Source: Paenibacillus ottowii (GTDB lineage Bacteria > Bacillota > Bacilli > Paenibacillales > Paenibacillaceae). From it: a DNA stretch of 64,000 bases. A program made the translations under genes and the position numbers. Position 1 is the first letter of the stretch. Each line of letters begins with the position of its first letter. Shown here piece by piece: positions 7,364 to 15,403 of this stretch. Location: NCBI RefSeq assembly GCF_006874425.1, contig NZ_VIJZ01000004.1:581547-645546 (forward strand). The letters are read 5' to 3'. The notes beneath the pieces were generated by a model, which saw nothing but the letters and a program-made list of their open reading frames with translations, had not been told where the DNA came from and searched no databases.

Positions 7364-8317
7364 ATGAGCTCGTTTTTAACGAAAAGACTGTCTTATATGA
7401 TTATTATTTTGCTGGCCGCTTCGATGATGATTTTTTTCCTGTATGCCATGACACCGGGAGATTTCATTAGCGGTAATCTGAAACTATCGCCAGAGAGAAA
7501 GGCAGAGCTGAGGGGAATTTACGGGTTGAATAAGCCTATTCTTGAACGCTACGGAAACTGGCTAGGCAATGCGCTACATGGTAATTTCGGCTACTCGCTC
7601 GCCCAACAGAAACCGGTGCTGACCTTATTTAATGAATATATCTGGAACTCGTTTTTGTTGGCTATTGTGTCCACCTTTCTGACCTGGCTGATTGCAGTCA
7701 TTATTGGTGTGGTTGCTGCATATAAGCAGTATTCGTGGTTCGATACGCTGGTCATGGTGGTGATTTTTGCCGCGATGTCTGTGCCGTCTTTTTTTATCGG
7801 GCTGTACCTGATCAAGATTGCGGCGGTCGATCTGAAGTGGCTGCCACCGGGCGGGATGCTCAATACGGGCAGTAACGCTACAGGCATGGAGTATGTGAAG
7901 GAGGTTTTCCAGCACATGACCTTGCCGGTGATCGTAATGACACTGCTAGGATTGGGTTCGCTGACCCGCTACTTCCGCAGCAATATGATCGATGTGATCC
8001 AGCAGGATTATATCCGCACAGCCCGTGCAAAGGGCTTAAAGGAAAGAAAGGTGCTTTTTACACATGCATTGAGAAATGCGCTATTGCCTGCCATTACGCT
8101 TGTTGGCTTTGAATTGCCTGCGCTGTTTGGCGGATCTCTGATTATTGAAAAGATTTTTAACTGGCCCGGGATCGGTCAGTTGTACATGCAGTCCTTTTCG
8201 CTTCGGGATTATCCGCTGCTTATGGGCTTCACGATGCTGATTGCCATATTGAGCGTGATCGGGACGCTGTTATCCGATATTTTATATCGCATTGCTGACC
8301 CGCGTGTGAAAGTGTAA
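7364..8317 (+). CDS. ABC transporter permease, OppB/DppB type
   Basis: A 317-residue membrane protein with about six transmembrane segments that forms one half of the substrate channel. It begins with a hydrophobic segment (about 9-30), as OppB-type subunits do, and the cytoplasmic EAA-like loop, ARAKGLKERKVLFTHALRNA, is present at about residue 220-240; this loop docks on the ATPase. The length fits the family. RBS GAAAGGAG lies before ATG 7364. It is the second gene of the operon and probably pairs with the OppC-type permease encoded 15 bases downstream. Confidence 0.95.
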   Translation: MSSFLTKRLSYMIIILLAASMMIFFLYAMTPGDFISGNLKLSPERKAELRGIYGLNKPILERYGNWLGNALHGNFGYSLAQQKPVLTLFNEYIWNSFLLAIVSTFLTWLIAVIIGVVAAYKQYSWFDTLVMVVIFAAMSVPSFFIGLYLIKIAAVDLKWLPPGGMLNTGSNATGMEYVKEVFQHMTLPVIVMTLLGLGSLTRYFRSNMIDVIQQDYIRTARAKGLKERKVLFTHALRNALLPAITLVGFELPALFGGSLIIEKIFNWPGIGQLYMQSFSLRDYPLLMGFTMLIAILSVIGTLLSDILYRIADPRVKV

Positions 8318-8332
8318 GAAGGGGGCTAAGGG

Positions 8333-9259
8333 ATGTCATCCGTGAGCAGTAATTTGAGCAAGAGCAACGGCAGACTGCGGATAAGTACCAAATCTTCAAT
8401 GTGGCAGCAAGCGCTCCGGCAGCTGTTCAGAAACAAGCTTGCTATGACTGGACTGCTTGTTGTGGTATTTATGTTTTTGCTCTGTTTTATCGGTCCGTTA
8501 TTTTCTCCTTATTCCGATAACAAAACAAACATATTATTAATGAACAAGGCGCCGAATATCCATCACTGGCTAGGAACAGACAAGCTGGGACGGGATGTGC
8601 TGACACGTGTGATGCAGGCTGGTCAAATATCTCTTACGGTGGGTTTGGCTTCTATGGTGTTGTCTGTCGTTTTAGGAGCGACGCTGGGAGTTATATCCGC
8701 CTATTTTCGCGGAATTATGGATCAAATCATTATGCGCATTGCCGATTTGTTGCTGACGATACCCAGTTTGCCGTTGCTATTTATTATGGGGGCGCTGCTA
8801 TCTGACTGGAAGGTTCCGCCTGATCAACGGATGTATATCGTCATGTTGATGCTGAGTCTGGTCAACTGGCCGGGGATTGCACGGATGGTGAGAGGTCAGA
8901 TGCTTAGTTTGCGGGAACGGGAATTTATGCAAGCTGCGACGGTGTTGGGACTATCGAATCGCCGAAAGCTCTTTAAGCACCTGCTGCCGAATATTTTGCC
9001 GTTGCTGATCGTTATCGCTACATTGAATATTGGCGGAGCTATCTTGAGTGAATCTGTACTTAGCTTTTTTGGTCTTGGCGTGCTGCCCACGACACCGACT
9101 TGGGGCAATATGATTGATGCCGCCAACAATGTATTGGATTTTCAGCAACGGCCTTGGTTGTGGATACCGCCAGGTCTGTCTATTTTTGCTACAGTCATCG
9201 CTATTAATATTTTGGGTGACGGGCTGCGGGATGTACTCGACCCGAAACATAAGAGGTAG
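8333..9259 (+). CDS. ABC transporter permease, OppC/DppC type
   Basis: A 308-residue membrane protein, the second channel subunit. The soluble N-terminal ~35 residues precede the first transmembrane segment, followed by the short OppC N-terminal domain with HWLGTDKLGRDVLTRVM, a hallmark of this subunit. The EAA-like loop is near residue 200 (QAATVLGLSNRRKLFKHLLP). The start is ATG 8333 after AAGGGGG. It is co-transcribed with the genes on both sides. Confidence 0.95.
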   Translation: MSSVSSNLSKSNGRLRISTKSSMWQQALRQLFRNKLAMTGLLVVVFMFLLCFIGPLFSPYSDNKTNILLMNKAPNIHHWLGTDKLGRDVLTRVMQAGQISLTVGLASMVLSVVLGATLGVISAYFRGIMDQIIMRIADLLLTIPSLPLLFIMGALLSDWKVPPDQRMYIVMLMLSLVNWPGIARMVRGQMLSLREREFMQAATVLGLSNRRKLFKHLLPNILPLLIVIATLNIGGAILSESVLSFFGLGVLPTTPTWGNMIDAANNVLDFQQRPWLWIPPGLSIFATVIAINILGDGLRDVLDPKHKR

Positions 9260-9272
9260 GTGATCATACACC

Positions 9273-10256
9273 ATGGATAATTTACTTTCTATTGAACATT
9301 TAAGTACTCATTTTTATACAGAAGAAGGAACGGTCAAAGCGGTGGATGATATCAGCTTTCGTGTGAAGCCAGGGGAGACGGTATGCATTGTCGGTGAATC
9401 GGGCTGTGGCAAAAGTATTACCGCCATGTCGATCATGGGGCTGATTCAGAGTCCCGGTGGTAAAGTGGCAGGTGGAAGTATTCGTTTTGAGGAAACCGAT
9501 CTGCTGGAGCTAACTAGAAACGAGATGCGCACCATTCGCGGGCATGAAATCTCCATGATTTTTCAGGAGCCGATGTCTTCATTAAATCCGGTTATGACCA
9601 TTGGAGAACAACTGTCGGAGCCGCTAATGGAGCACTTAAAGATGAGCCGAAAGGAAGCCCGTAAGCGGGCGCTGGAGTTGATCGAGCAGGTCGGTATATC
9701 CCGACCGGAGCAGATTTTAAAAAGCTATCCGCATGAGCTGAGCGGGGGGATGCTGCAGCGCATTATGATTGCCATTGCCGTTTCTTGCAGTCCCAAGCTG
9801 CTTATTGCGGATGAGCCGACCACGGCGCTGGATGTAACGATCCAGGCACAGATTCTTGACATGTTGCGTGAACTTAAAGCCCAATCCAATATGTCGCTCA
9901 TGCTCATCACACATGATTTAGGCGTGGTCGCAGAGATGGCTGATTACGTCATTGTGATGTATGCGGGCAAGATCGTTGAGGAAGGCGAAGTGGTGCAGCT
10001 ATTCAATCACCCCAAACATCCCTATACACAGGGTTTGCTCAAGTCCAAACCGGTGCTTAATCAGCGCCAAAAGGAGCTGTATTCCATCCCTGGGCAGGTG
10101 CCTAATCCGCTAGAGCTGACGACGTCCTGTTATTTTCATGACCGCTGTGGGCATTGCATGGACATTTGTCGTATACAGGAGCCTACATTAAAAGAAGTTG
10201 CAGCTCAGCAGAAAGCATCCTGCTGGTTGTATGAGGAGGCGGTTGTTCATGGCTGA
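9273..10256 (+). CDS. ABC transporter ATP-binding protein, OppD/DppD type
   Basis: A 327-residue cytoplasmic ATPase. The Walker A (GESGCGKS, about 45-52), the ABC signature (LSGGMLQR), the Walker B (LLIADEPTTALD) and the switch His (ITHDLG) are all present. The C-terminal extension of the Opp/Dpp ATPases, with CYFHDRCGHCMDIC, has the cysteine spacing that in some relatives holds an iron-sulfur cluster. It pairs with the OppF-type ATPase encoded immediately downstream, whose start overlaps this gene by eight bases, indicating translational coupling. Confidence 0.95.
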   Translation: MDNLLSIEHLSTHFYTEEGTVKAVDDISFRVKPGETVCIVGESGCGKSITAMSIMGLIQSPGGKVAGGSIRFEETDLLELTRNEMRTIRGHEISMIFQEPMSSLNPVMTIGEQLSEPLMEHLKMSRKEARKRALELIEQVGISRPEQILKSYPHELSGGMLQRIMIAIAVSCSPKLLIADEPTTALDVTIQAQILDMLRELKAQSNMSLMLITHDLGVVAEMADYVIVMYAGKIVEEGEVVQLFNHPKHPYTQGLLKSKPVLNQRQKELYSIPGQVPNPLELTTSCYFHDRCGHCMDICRIQEPTLKEVAAQQKASCWLYEEAVVHG

Positions 10257-11217
10257 GCCGTTGCTGGAAATAGACCGTTTAAAAACGTACTTCCCGGTGA
10301 AGTCCGGTTTTATGAATCGTACTACAGGACACGTGCGCGCAGTAGACGATATTAGCTTTACGATCCGTCAGGGTGAAACCTTCGGCCTGGTGGGAGAATC
10401 GGGGAGCGGTAAAAGCACGGTGGGCCGCACGATTGTTAGATTGACGGATAAAACGGAGGGTACCGTAAAATACAAAGGGGTGGATTTACACAGCTTGTCA
10501 GCCAAAGGGATGCAGGAACTTCGTCCCAAAATTCAGCTGATCTTTCAAGATCCGTACAGCTCGCTTAATCCGCGTGTGCGGATTGGAGATGCCATTGGAG
10601 AGGCGCTGCTCGACCACGGTATAGCTATCAAAGAGGAGGTCCGGCAAATCGTGCTGGATGTGCTCAAGCTGTGCGGATTGTCGGAATATCATATCGACCG
10701 TTTCCCCCATGAATTTTCAGGAGGCCAACGTCAGCGGATCGGCATTGCCCGCGCGCTAGCGCTTCAACCGGATCTGATCATCGCCGATGAGCCGGTGTCA
10801 GCGCTGGATGTGTCCATACAGGCGCAGGTTATTAACCTCTTTGCCAAATTGCAGGCCGAGCGAGGTCTGACATATTTGTTCATCTCCCACGATTTGAGTG
10901 TAGTGGAGCATTTATGTTCCCGTATTGGTGTCATGTACCTAGGCTCTATGGTCGAAACAGCTTCGCGTGACGAACTATTTGGGAATCCGTTGCATCCGTA
11001 TACGAAGGCATTGCTGTCGGCTGTGCCTATTCCGGTGCCGAAGCTGAAAAGGGAACGCATTTTGCTAAAGGGGGATATTCCGAGTCCGGTGAATCCGCCT
11101 TCGGGCTGCAAGTTTCATACTCGCTGCCCTTTTGCAATCGAGCGCTGTTCCCAAGAGATCCCGCTTTATCGTGAAGCTCGTCCAGATCACTGGGTGGCTT
11201 GCCATTTGGCTGAATGA
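10249..11217 (+). CDS. ABC transporter ATP-binding protein, OppF/DppF type
   Basis: A 322-residue cytoplasmic ATPase, partner of the OppD-type subunit. The Walker A is GESGSGKS, the signature FSGGQRQRIGIARAL, the Walker B LIIADEPVSALD and the switch ISHDLS. The C-terminal oligopeptide/dipeptide extension has GCKFHTRCPFAIERC. The ATG at 10249 is chosen because a GAGGAGG precedes it by about nine bases and homologues begin near this point; an upstream in-frame ATG at 10198 would lie inside the preceding gene without a ribosome site. It is the last gene of the operon, which closes with a strong terminator. Confidence 0.94.
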   Translation: MAEPLLEIDRLKTYFPVKSGFMNRTTGHVRAVDDISFTIRQGETFGLVGESGSGKSTVGRTIVRLTDKTEGTVKYKGVDLHSLSAKGMQELRPKIQLIFQDPYSSLNPRVRIGDAIGEALLDHGIAIKEEVRQIVLDVLKLCGLSEYHIDRFPHEFSGGQRQRIGIARALALQPDLIIADEPVSALDVSIQAQVINLFAKLQAERGLTYLFISHDLSVVEHLCSRIGVMYLGSMVETASRDELFGNPLHPYTKALLSAVPIPVPKLKRERILLKGDIPSPVNPPSGCKFHTRCPFAIERCSQEIPLYREARPDHWVACHLAE

Positions 11218-11242
11218 ACAGAGTTATGTCAGCCAGTTTTGC

Positions 11243-11305
11243 AGCCGTTGACACGGCAGACCGTTTAGGACAATGAAACGGTTCTGCTAGATCAACGGCT
11301 TTTTG
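11243..11305 (+). terminator. Terminator of the ABC importer operon
   Basis: GCCGTTG (11244-11250) pairs with CAACGGC (11293-11299), and an inner AGACCGTTT/AAACGGTTCT stem extends it. TTTTTG follows. Confidence 0.85.
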
Positions 11306-11374
11306 ATGTGCTAGAGAAATTTGAATATATCTTGAAACATCATCCTTTTTTGGGTTTTAATGTAATTCGCGCAA

Positions 11375-11410
11375 TTTCTACATAGTTTCTACACACTTTC
11401 TTTTTACAAT
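11375..11410 (+). promoter_or_regulatory. Two 11-bp direct repeats before a -10 box (response-regulator-type promoter)
   Basis: TTTCTACATAG (11375-11385) and TTTCTACACAC (11386-11396) are tandem copies in 11-base register. A TACAAT box lies at 11405-11410 without a -35 element. Repeats in this register covering the -35 region are the usual operator of OmpR/PhoB-type regulators; such a regulator is encoded at 17804. Confidence 0.5.
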
Positions 11411-11450
11411 AACTCAGATTAAAGCACTCATATAAGGAAGGAAGAGATGA

Positions 11451-11888
11451 ATGAAAAGATGTGGAATCATCGTTGTGCTTATTGGACTCCTTTCGTTTGT
11501 CAGCACAGCGTTGGCAGATGAGGTTACAAAACACGATGAGCATGGACGAGCAGGGCACGAGACGGTACAAGAGCTACAGAACCCGGCAAAAGAAGAAATG
11601 ACTTCTGATATGCAGATGGATGGGACTAATTCCCACAGTATGACTATGGAGGAACACCAAAACATGAACATGGATATGGACATGGGCACCAGTAAAGATT
11701 CAGTTGGCCCTAATACATCTGCGGAAAGTGGTGGACACGGCGGGCATGGCGGACACGGTGAGGAAATAGTAGTAGAAACACCTCCAAATATTCCGGTGTT
11801 AAGCACATTTGCAGGCATTATGTTGGCATCTATCCTCTATGGAGCCTGTCGTAAATGGTTACTGAAGAAGGGGCGTGCTCAAGCATGA
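11451..11888 (+). CDS. Exported Met/His-rich metal-binding protein with a C-terminal membrane segment
   Basis: A 145-residue protein with a signal peptide (about 1-22, ending ALA), a Met/His/Asp-rich middle containing MTMEEHQNMNMDMDMG, a GGHGGHGGHG tract, and a hydrophobic segment (about 115-133) followed by a basic tail. It should sit on the outside of the membrane with the metal-binding part exposed. Met- and His-rich stretches of this kind bind Cu(I)/Cu(II) in other proteins. I do not recognise the family. Its stop overlaps the start of the polyferredoxin-like gene (ATGA), so the two are translated together and probably cooperate. Confidence 0.7.
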   Translation: MKRCGIIVVLIGLLSFVSTALADEVTKHDEHGRAGHETVQELQNPAKEEMTSDMQMDGTNSHSMTMEEHQNMNMDMDMGTSKDSVGPNTSAESGGHGGHGGHGEEIVVETPPNIPVLSTFAGIMLASILYGACRKWLLKKGRAQA

Positions 11889-13261
11889 TCAACCCGGCCA
11901 ATAAAACGCAGCAGGTGAGCATCCCGCCTGAAAAAAAGAAATATAATTTGTTGGATATTCCGTTTGTAAAAGCCTTTATTAAGAGCCGATGGTATCCCGG
12001 AATATTCCAGTGGGCGGCTATGATCGTATTTTCTGTTATTGTATATGAACTGGTTGCCGGAACGGTCAATCCCAGTCGAAATTTTGGAACTTCATTGACG
12101 TGGGTGCTGTGGTGGCCAGCCATTCCTATTATTTTTCTGGTATTGGGTCGTTTCTGGTGCGCAGTCTGTCCTTTTGGTAAAATCAGTGACATTGTTCGCA
12201 AGCTGGTCGGGAGCGAAAGGCCGATGCCGAAGTTTTTAAAGAAATATGGAATATGGATGATTGATATTTTTTTCATCATGATTACATGGTCCGATCACAT
12301 TTGGGGGATCATTGAATCGCCGCGCGGTTCCGGATATCTGCTTCTTGTTCTGACGACGATGGTTGTCGGTACTTCCGTATTTTTCGAAAGAAGAACCTTT
12401 TGTAAAACACTTTGCTTTCTCGGAGGATTAGCGGGCAACTATTCCCGTTCAGGTATTCTGGAGCTTCGGGGAACACCTGACGTTTGCAAAACCTGCAAGA
12501 CACAATCCTGTTTTAAAGGTGACGGCAAGACAGAAGGATGTCCCATGTTTCAATTTGTCCGTACAATGGATGACAGTGCGGATTGCAACCTTTGCGGAAA
12601 CTGCGTGAAGTCATGCCCCAACAATTCCATCCGTATTACCCCGAGAACGCCGACTGCAGAGCTGTGGGGAATCAAAAAACCAAAAGCCGAACATGCATTT
12701 TTGGCAGCGGTTATTATGGGAATCGTTTTTGTACAAAATCTTACGATGTTAGGAATTTGGCAAGATATTTTAGAAGTCATTAGCAAGATCACGCAAACTA
12801 CCTACTACCCGGTGAATTTTACGGTTGCTTTTGTGGTTTCCATGATGATTCCAATCGCCATGCTGTGGGGGACAGCGAAATTAACTGCCAGCAAAGGAAC
12901 ATCTGAGAAAGTAAAAGAGAATTTCGTGCGTTTTGGTTACGCCGTTATTCCGCTTGACTTGGCTGGTCACTTGGCGCATAATCTTTTCCACATGTTCACG
13001 GAAGGAAAAGCCATTTGGTTCAATACGGGTAATTTGTTTGGCTATACATTAACCGGAGACCTGGCATTGGCTTCTGTGGGTACTGTACAGTTTATGCAGT
13101 ATCTTGTTATTCTGTTGGGTCTTGTCGGTTCAACCTATACCGTGTATCGCATAGGGAATAGGGCTTCCTGGAAAAAGTTGCTGCCTTATTATGCGCTAAT
13201 GATTTTGCTCGCAGTAATCAATATATATCTGTTCTCTTTACCGATGGACCACCGGGTATAG
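11885..13261 (+). CDS. Polytopic iron-sulfur membrane protein, NosR/NapH/CcoG-like
   Basis: A 458-residue protein with about eight transmembrane segments and several cysteine motifs: CPFGKISD near 96, CKTCKTQSC near 200 and a ferredoxin-like CNLCGNCVKSCP near 234-246. This combination is typical of membrane electron-transfer proteins of the NapH/NosR/CcoG/RdxA type, which hand electrons across the membrane; CcoG acts as a Cu(II) reductase during cytochrome oxidase assembly. Linkage to a Met/His-rich protein and, further on, a multicopper oxidase and two-component system suggests a role in copper reduction or copper supply. ATG 11885 overlaps the previous stop; an upstream in-frame ATG at 11855 is less likely. 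Confidence 0.75.
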   Translation: MINPANKTQQVSIPPEKKKYNLLDIPFVKAFIKSRWYPGIFQWAAMIVFSVIVYELVAGTVNPSRNFGTSLTWVLWWPAIPIIFLVLGRFWCAVCPFGKISDIVRKLVGSERPMPKFLKKYGIWMIDIFFIMITWSDHIWGIIESPRGSGYLLLVLTTMVVGTSVFFERRTFCKTLCFLGGLAGNYSRSGILELRGTPDVCKTCKTQSCFKGDGKTEGCPMFQFVRTMDDSADCNLCGNCVKSCPNNSIRITPRTPTAELWGIKKPKAEHAFLAAVIMGIVFVQNLTMLGIWQDILEVISKITQTTYYPVNFTVAFVVSMMIPIAMLWGTAKLTASKGTSEKVKENFVRFGYAVIPLDLAGHLAHNLFHMFTEGKAIWFNTGNLFGYTLTGDLALASVGTVQFMQYLVILLGLVGSTYTVYRIGNRASWKKLLPYYALMILLAVINIYLFSLPMDHRV

Positions 13262-13276
13262 CTCCTGATAACACAA

Positions 13277-13320
13277 CAGCCAGCCTTCCTCGTACTACGG
13301 GTCGGCTGGCTGCTTTGTTT
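13277..13320. terminator. Intrinsic terminator between convergent genes
   Basis: CAGCCAGCC (13277-13285) pairs with GGCTGGCTG (13304-13312), then CTTTGTTT. It ends the polyferredoxin-type operon and may also work for the convergent gene at 13344. Confidence 0.8.
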
Positions 13321-13343
13321 GCCAAAGCATAATTGCTCTGGAG

Positions 13344-13817
13344 TTACAGCTCTTGACGAAACATTTCATCCAATGCTGGCTGGACACCTGTTGGATCTTG
13401 GAGCGATAATGTCGCTGCAACGGATTGAAAAAGAGAATCTGGCAGGATGTTTCTTGCACTGTTCAAGTTAGGGTAAACGATCAAGTCTATCCTTTTAATC
13501 ATGGCCTGTTCCTGAATAATCTGACCGTCTTTAAATTGAACCTGGTTATTAACTGATTTTTGTACCAGGATGTTTGTTTTGGGTGTCATAAAGATTTCGA
13601 AAAGAATAGAGGGGTAGACAACTCCGTTAAAATTCGGATTGATCACATAATCGTAAGGATCGTTCTTCGCTTCGTAGTTTGCGAGGCGTTTGACAAACAA
13701 TTTCTTTACCTCTTGGTTATTAGGAAATTCAAAAACGATTTCTGTGTAGCCATGCGAATCCAGCACCGATCTGTTAACATTGCCTTGTAAGGCCTGATTC
13801 ATTATTTCTTGGGTCAC
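13344..13817 (-). CDS. Conserved-looking soluble protein of unknown function
   Basis: A 157-residue protein without signal peptide or membrane segment. It is rich in beta-type sequence in the middle and has no motif I recognise. The start is GTG at 13817, preceded by GGGAGG, which supports that it is translated. It lies between the polyferredoxin gene (convergent) and the sensor kinase gene (divergent), sharing the kinase upstream region, and so is probably part of the same island. No better function can be proposed from the sequence. Confidence 0.6.
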   Translation of the reverse strand: MTQEIMNQALQGNVNRSVLDSHGYTEIVFEFPNNQEVKKLFVKRLANYEAKNDPYDYVINPNFNGVVYPSILFEIFMTPKTNILVQKSVNNQVQFKDGQIIQEQAMIKRIDLIVYPNLNSARNILPDSLFQSVAATLSLQDPTGVQPALDEMFRQEL

Positions 13818-13849
13818 ACTTTTACCTCCCTAAAACAGTATGTTGAAGC

Positions 13850-13910
13850 TTGTTATTAAAGTAACGAAAAATTATAGAGAATTCATGTGTTTTTTGTGGT
13901 CAATTTGTGA
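13850..13910 (+). promoter_or_regulatory. Promoter and 11-bp-spaced repeat before the sensor kinase
   Basis: TTGTTA (13850-13855) and TATAGA (13873-13878) are 17 bases apart. Downstream, TTGTGG (13894-13899) and TTGTGA (13905-13910) repeat in 11-base register between start site and ribosome site, which could allow feedback by a response regulator. Confidence 0.4.
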
Positions 13911-13931
13911 ATGCAGGATAAGGAGGATCGC

Positions 13932-15302
13932 ATGAAATGGAATAAGGTTTATTTAAAACTCAGTCTCACCATGTTTAGTTTGTTTCTTGTGATTTTGGTC
14001 TTGCTTAGTGTGGTTATCAACCAGCTATTCAGCAACTTTTATACGAAAAAAGCACATGAGGAAGCAAATGAGCTGGCTTTGCACTTATCCGTTATGCTTC
14101 GTGATCGAATCTATGCTGTGGAAACGATGGCCGAGTTCTCCGAAGCTAACATTTATCTAGTGAATGGGCAGGGTCAATTTCTTGACATGTCTTCTACAAA
14201 GCAGAAAAAGATTCAGGAATGGCCGAATGTGTGGGAAAATACACGATTGCTTCAGGGGAAGCAAATTGAAAAAGAGTTTACTGCAGGTGATCAGTTGTAT
14301 TTATTGCATGGTATCCCGGTTAACCGTTCGGAAAATCCTGCTATCAAGGGGATTTATGTCGTGAGTTCATTAGAACATATGATAGAATCGATCCGTTCTG
14401 TTCGTTACCTTATTGGCTTTGCAGGTTTTGGTACACTGCTGCTGGCGCTCGGCTGTATTTTTATCCTTGCCAAAAAGCTGTCTGCTCCCTTAGTAGAGAT
14501 GGAAGCGGCTACTCGTAACATAGCAAAAGGAGAATTGGAAGTACGTCTTCCCGTCCGTTCCCATGACGAAGTAGGCTCATTGTCAGGCGCGATTAATGAC
14601 TTGGCTATGGAACTCAAACGATATCGTGACTCGCGCTCAGAATTTTTTGCGAATGTCTCTCACGAGCTTCGAACTCCTGTCACTTATATCAAGGGGTATG
14701 CGAATGTCCTGGCCAGTGGACTCGTGGATCATGAAGAAGAAAAACAACAATATTTACACATTATAGCTGATGAAGCTCATCGATTAACGGTGATCATTAA
14801 CGATTTGTTTGAGCTTGCCAAAATGGAGGAAGGGAAAATTACATTCCATTTGGAATCCGTTGATGTAAGGCGAGCTATTGAAAAGTCGGTAGATAAGGTA
14901 AGAATAAAAGCGGAGCAAAAGGGACTACAATTGGTATCCGCTCTGGAAATGATACCACGATGTCTTGTCGACCCTGTCCGCTTGGAACAGGTGCTTTTAA
15001 ACTTGCTTGATAATGCCATACGTTATACCAGAGAGGGGACGATCAAACTTACTTTACAGCAAGAGAATGGATTCGGGGTTATTATGATCTCCGATTCAGG
15101 GTCAGGAATTCCTCCAGATGAGCTTCCTTACATTTTTGAACGGTTCTACAGGGTGGAAAAGTCCCGTTCGCGGGAGCTTGGAGGTACGGGACTTGGCCTT
15201 GCCATTGTCCAAAAATTAGTGCAGTTGCAAGGAGGGACGATTGAGGTAGAGAGTGCAATGGGACAAGGGACCGTCTTTCGTTTGTCCTTTCCTTTGGCAT
15301 AA
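13932..15302 (+). CDS. Membrane sensor histidine kinase
   Basis: A 456-residue two-component sensor. Transmembrane segment 1 is about 9-31, an extracytoplasmic sensor loop about 32-157, transmembrane segment 2 about 158-180, then HAMP (about 181-235), the phosphoacceptor domain with His244 in FFANVSHELRTP, and an ATPase domain with N-box LLNLLDNAIRYT, G1 ISDSGSGIP, F-box and GTGLGLAIV. The ATG at 13932 is preferred over 13911 because AAGGAGG lies seven bases upstream of it. The partner is probably the OmpR-type regulator at 17804, although the two genes are separated by a divergent multicopper oxidase. Context suggests that it senses copper or envelope metal stress. Confidence 0.93.
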   Translation: MKWNKVYLKLSLTMFSLFLVILVLLSVVINQLFSNFYTKKAHEEANELALHLSVMLRDRIYAVETMAEFSEANIYLVNGQGQFLDMSSTKQKKIQEWPNVWENTRLLQGKQIEKEFTAGDQLYLLHGIPVNRSENPAIKGIYVVSSLEHMIESIRSVRYLIGFAGFGTLLLALGCIFILAKKLSAPLVEMEAATRNIAKGELEVRLPVRSHDEVGSLSGAINDLAMELKRYRDSRSEFFANVSHELRTPVTYIKGYANVLASGLVDHEEEKQQYLHIIADEAHRLTVIINDLFELAKMEEGKITFHLESVDVRRAIEKSVDKVRIKAEQKGLQLVSALEMIPRCLVDPVRLEQVLLNLLDNAIRYTREGTIKLTLQQENGFGVIMISDSGSGIPPDELPYIFERFYRVEKSRSRELGGTGLGLAIVQKLVQLQGGTIEVESAMGQGTVFRLSFPLA

Positions 15303-15337
15303 ACAGGAATGATATAGAAAAAAGCTGCTTGAATGTA

Positions 15338-15374
15338 AAGCCAGATTTCCTGGATAAGGAAGTCTGGCTTTTGT
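15338..15374. terminator. Bidirectional terminator between kinase and multicopper oxidase genes
   Basis: AAAGCCAGATTTCC pairs with GGAAGTCTGGCTTT; T-runs lie on the right side and A-runs on the left. Confidence 0.8.
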
Positions 15375-15403
15375 ACTGGGCAAAAATTTGCTTTATTCAG
15401 GAA

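Noticed and set aside
13842..13877. TTGAAG / TTATAG as kinase promoter
   Set aside because: Spacing of 24 bases is too long; TTGTTA-17-TATAGA in the same area fits better.
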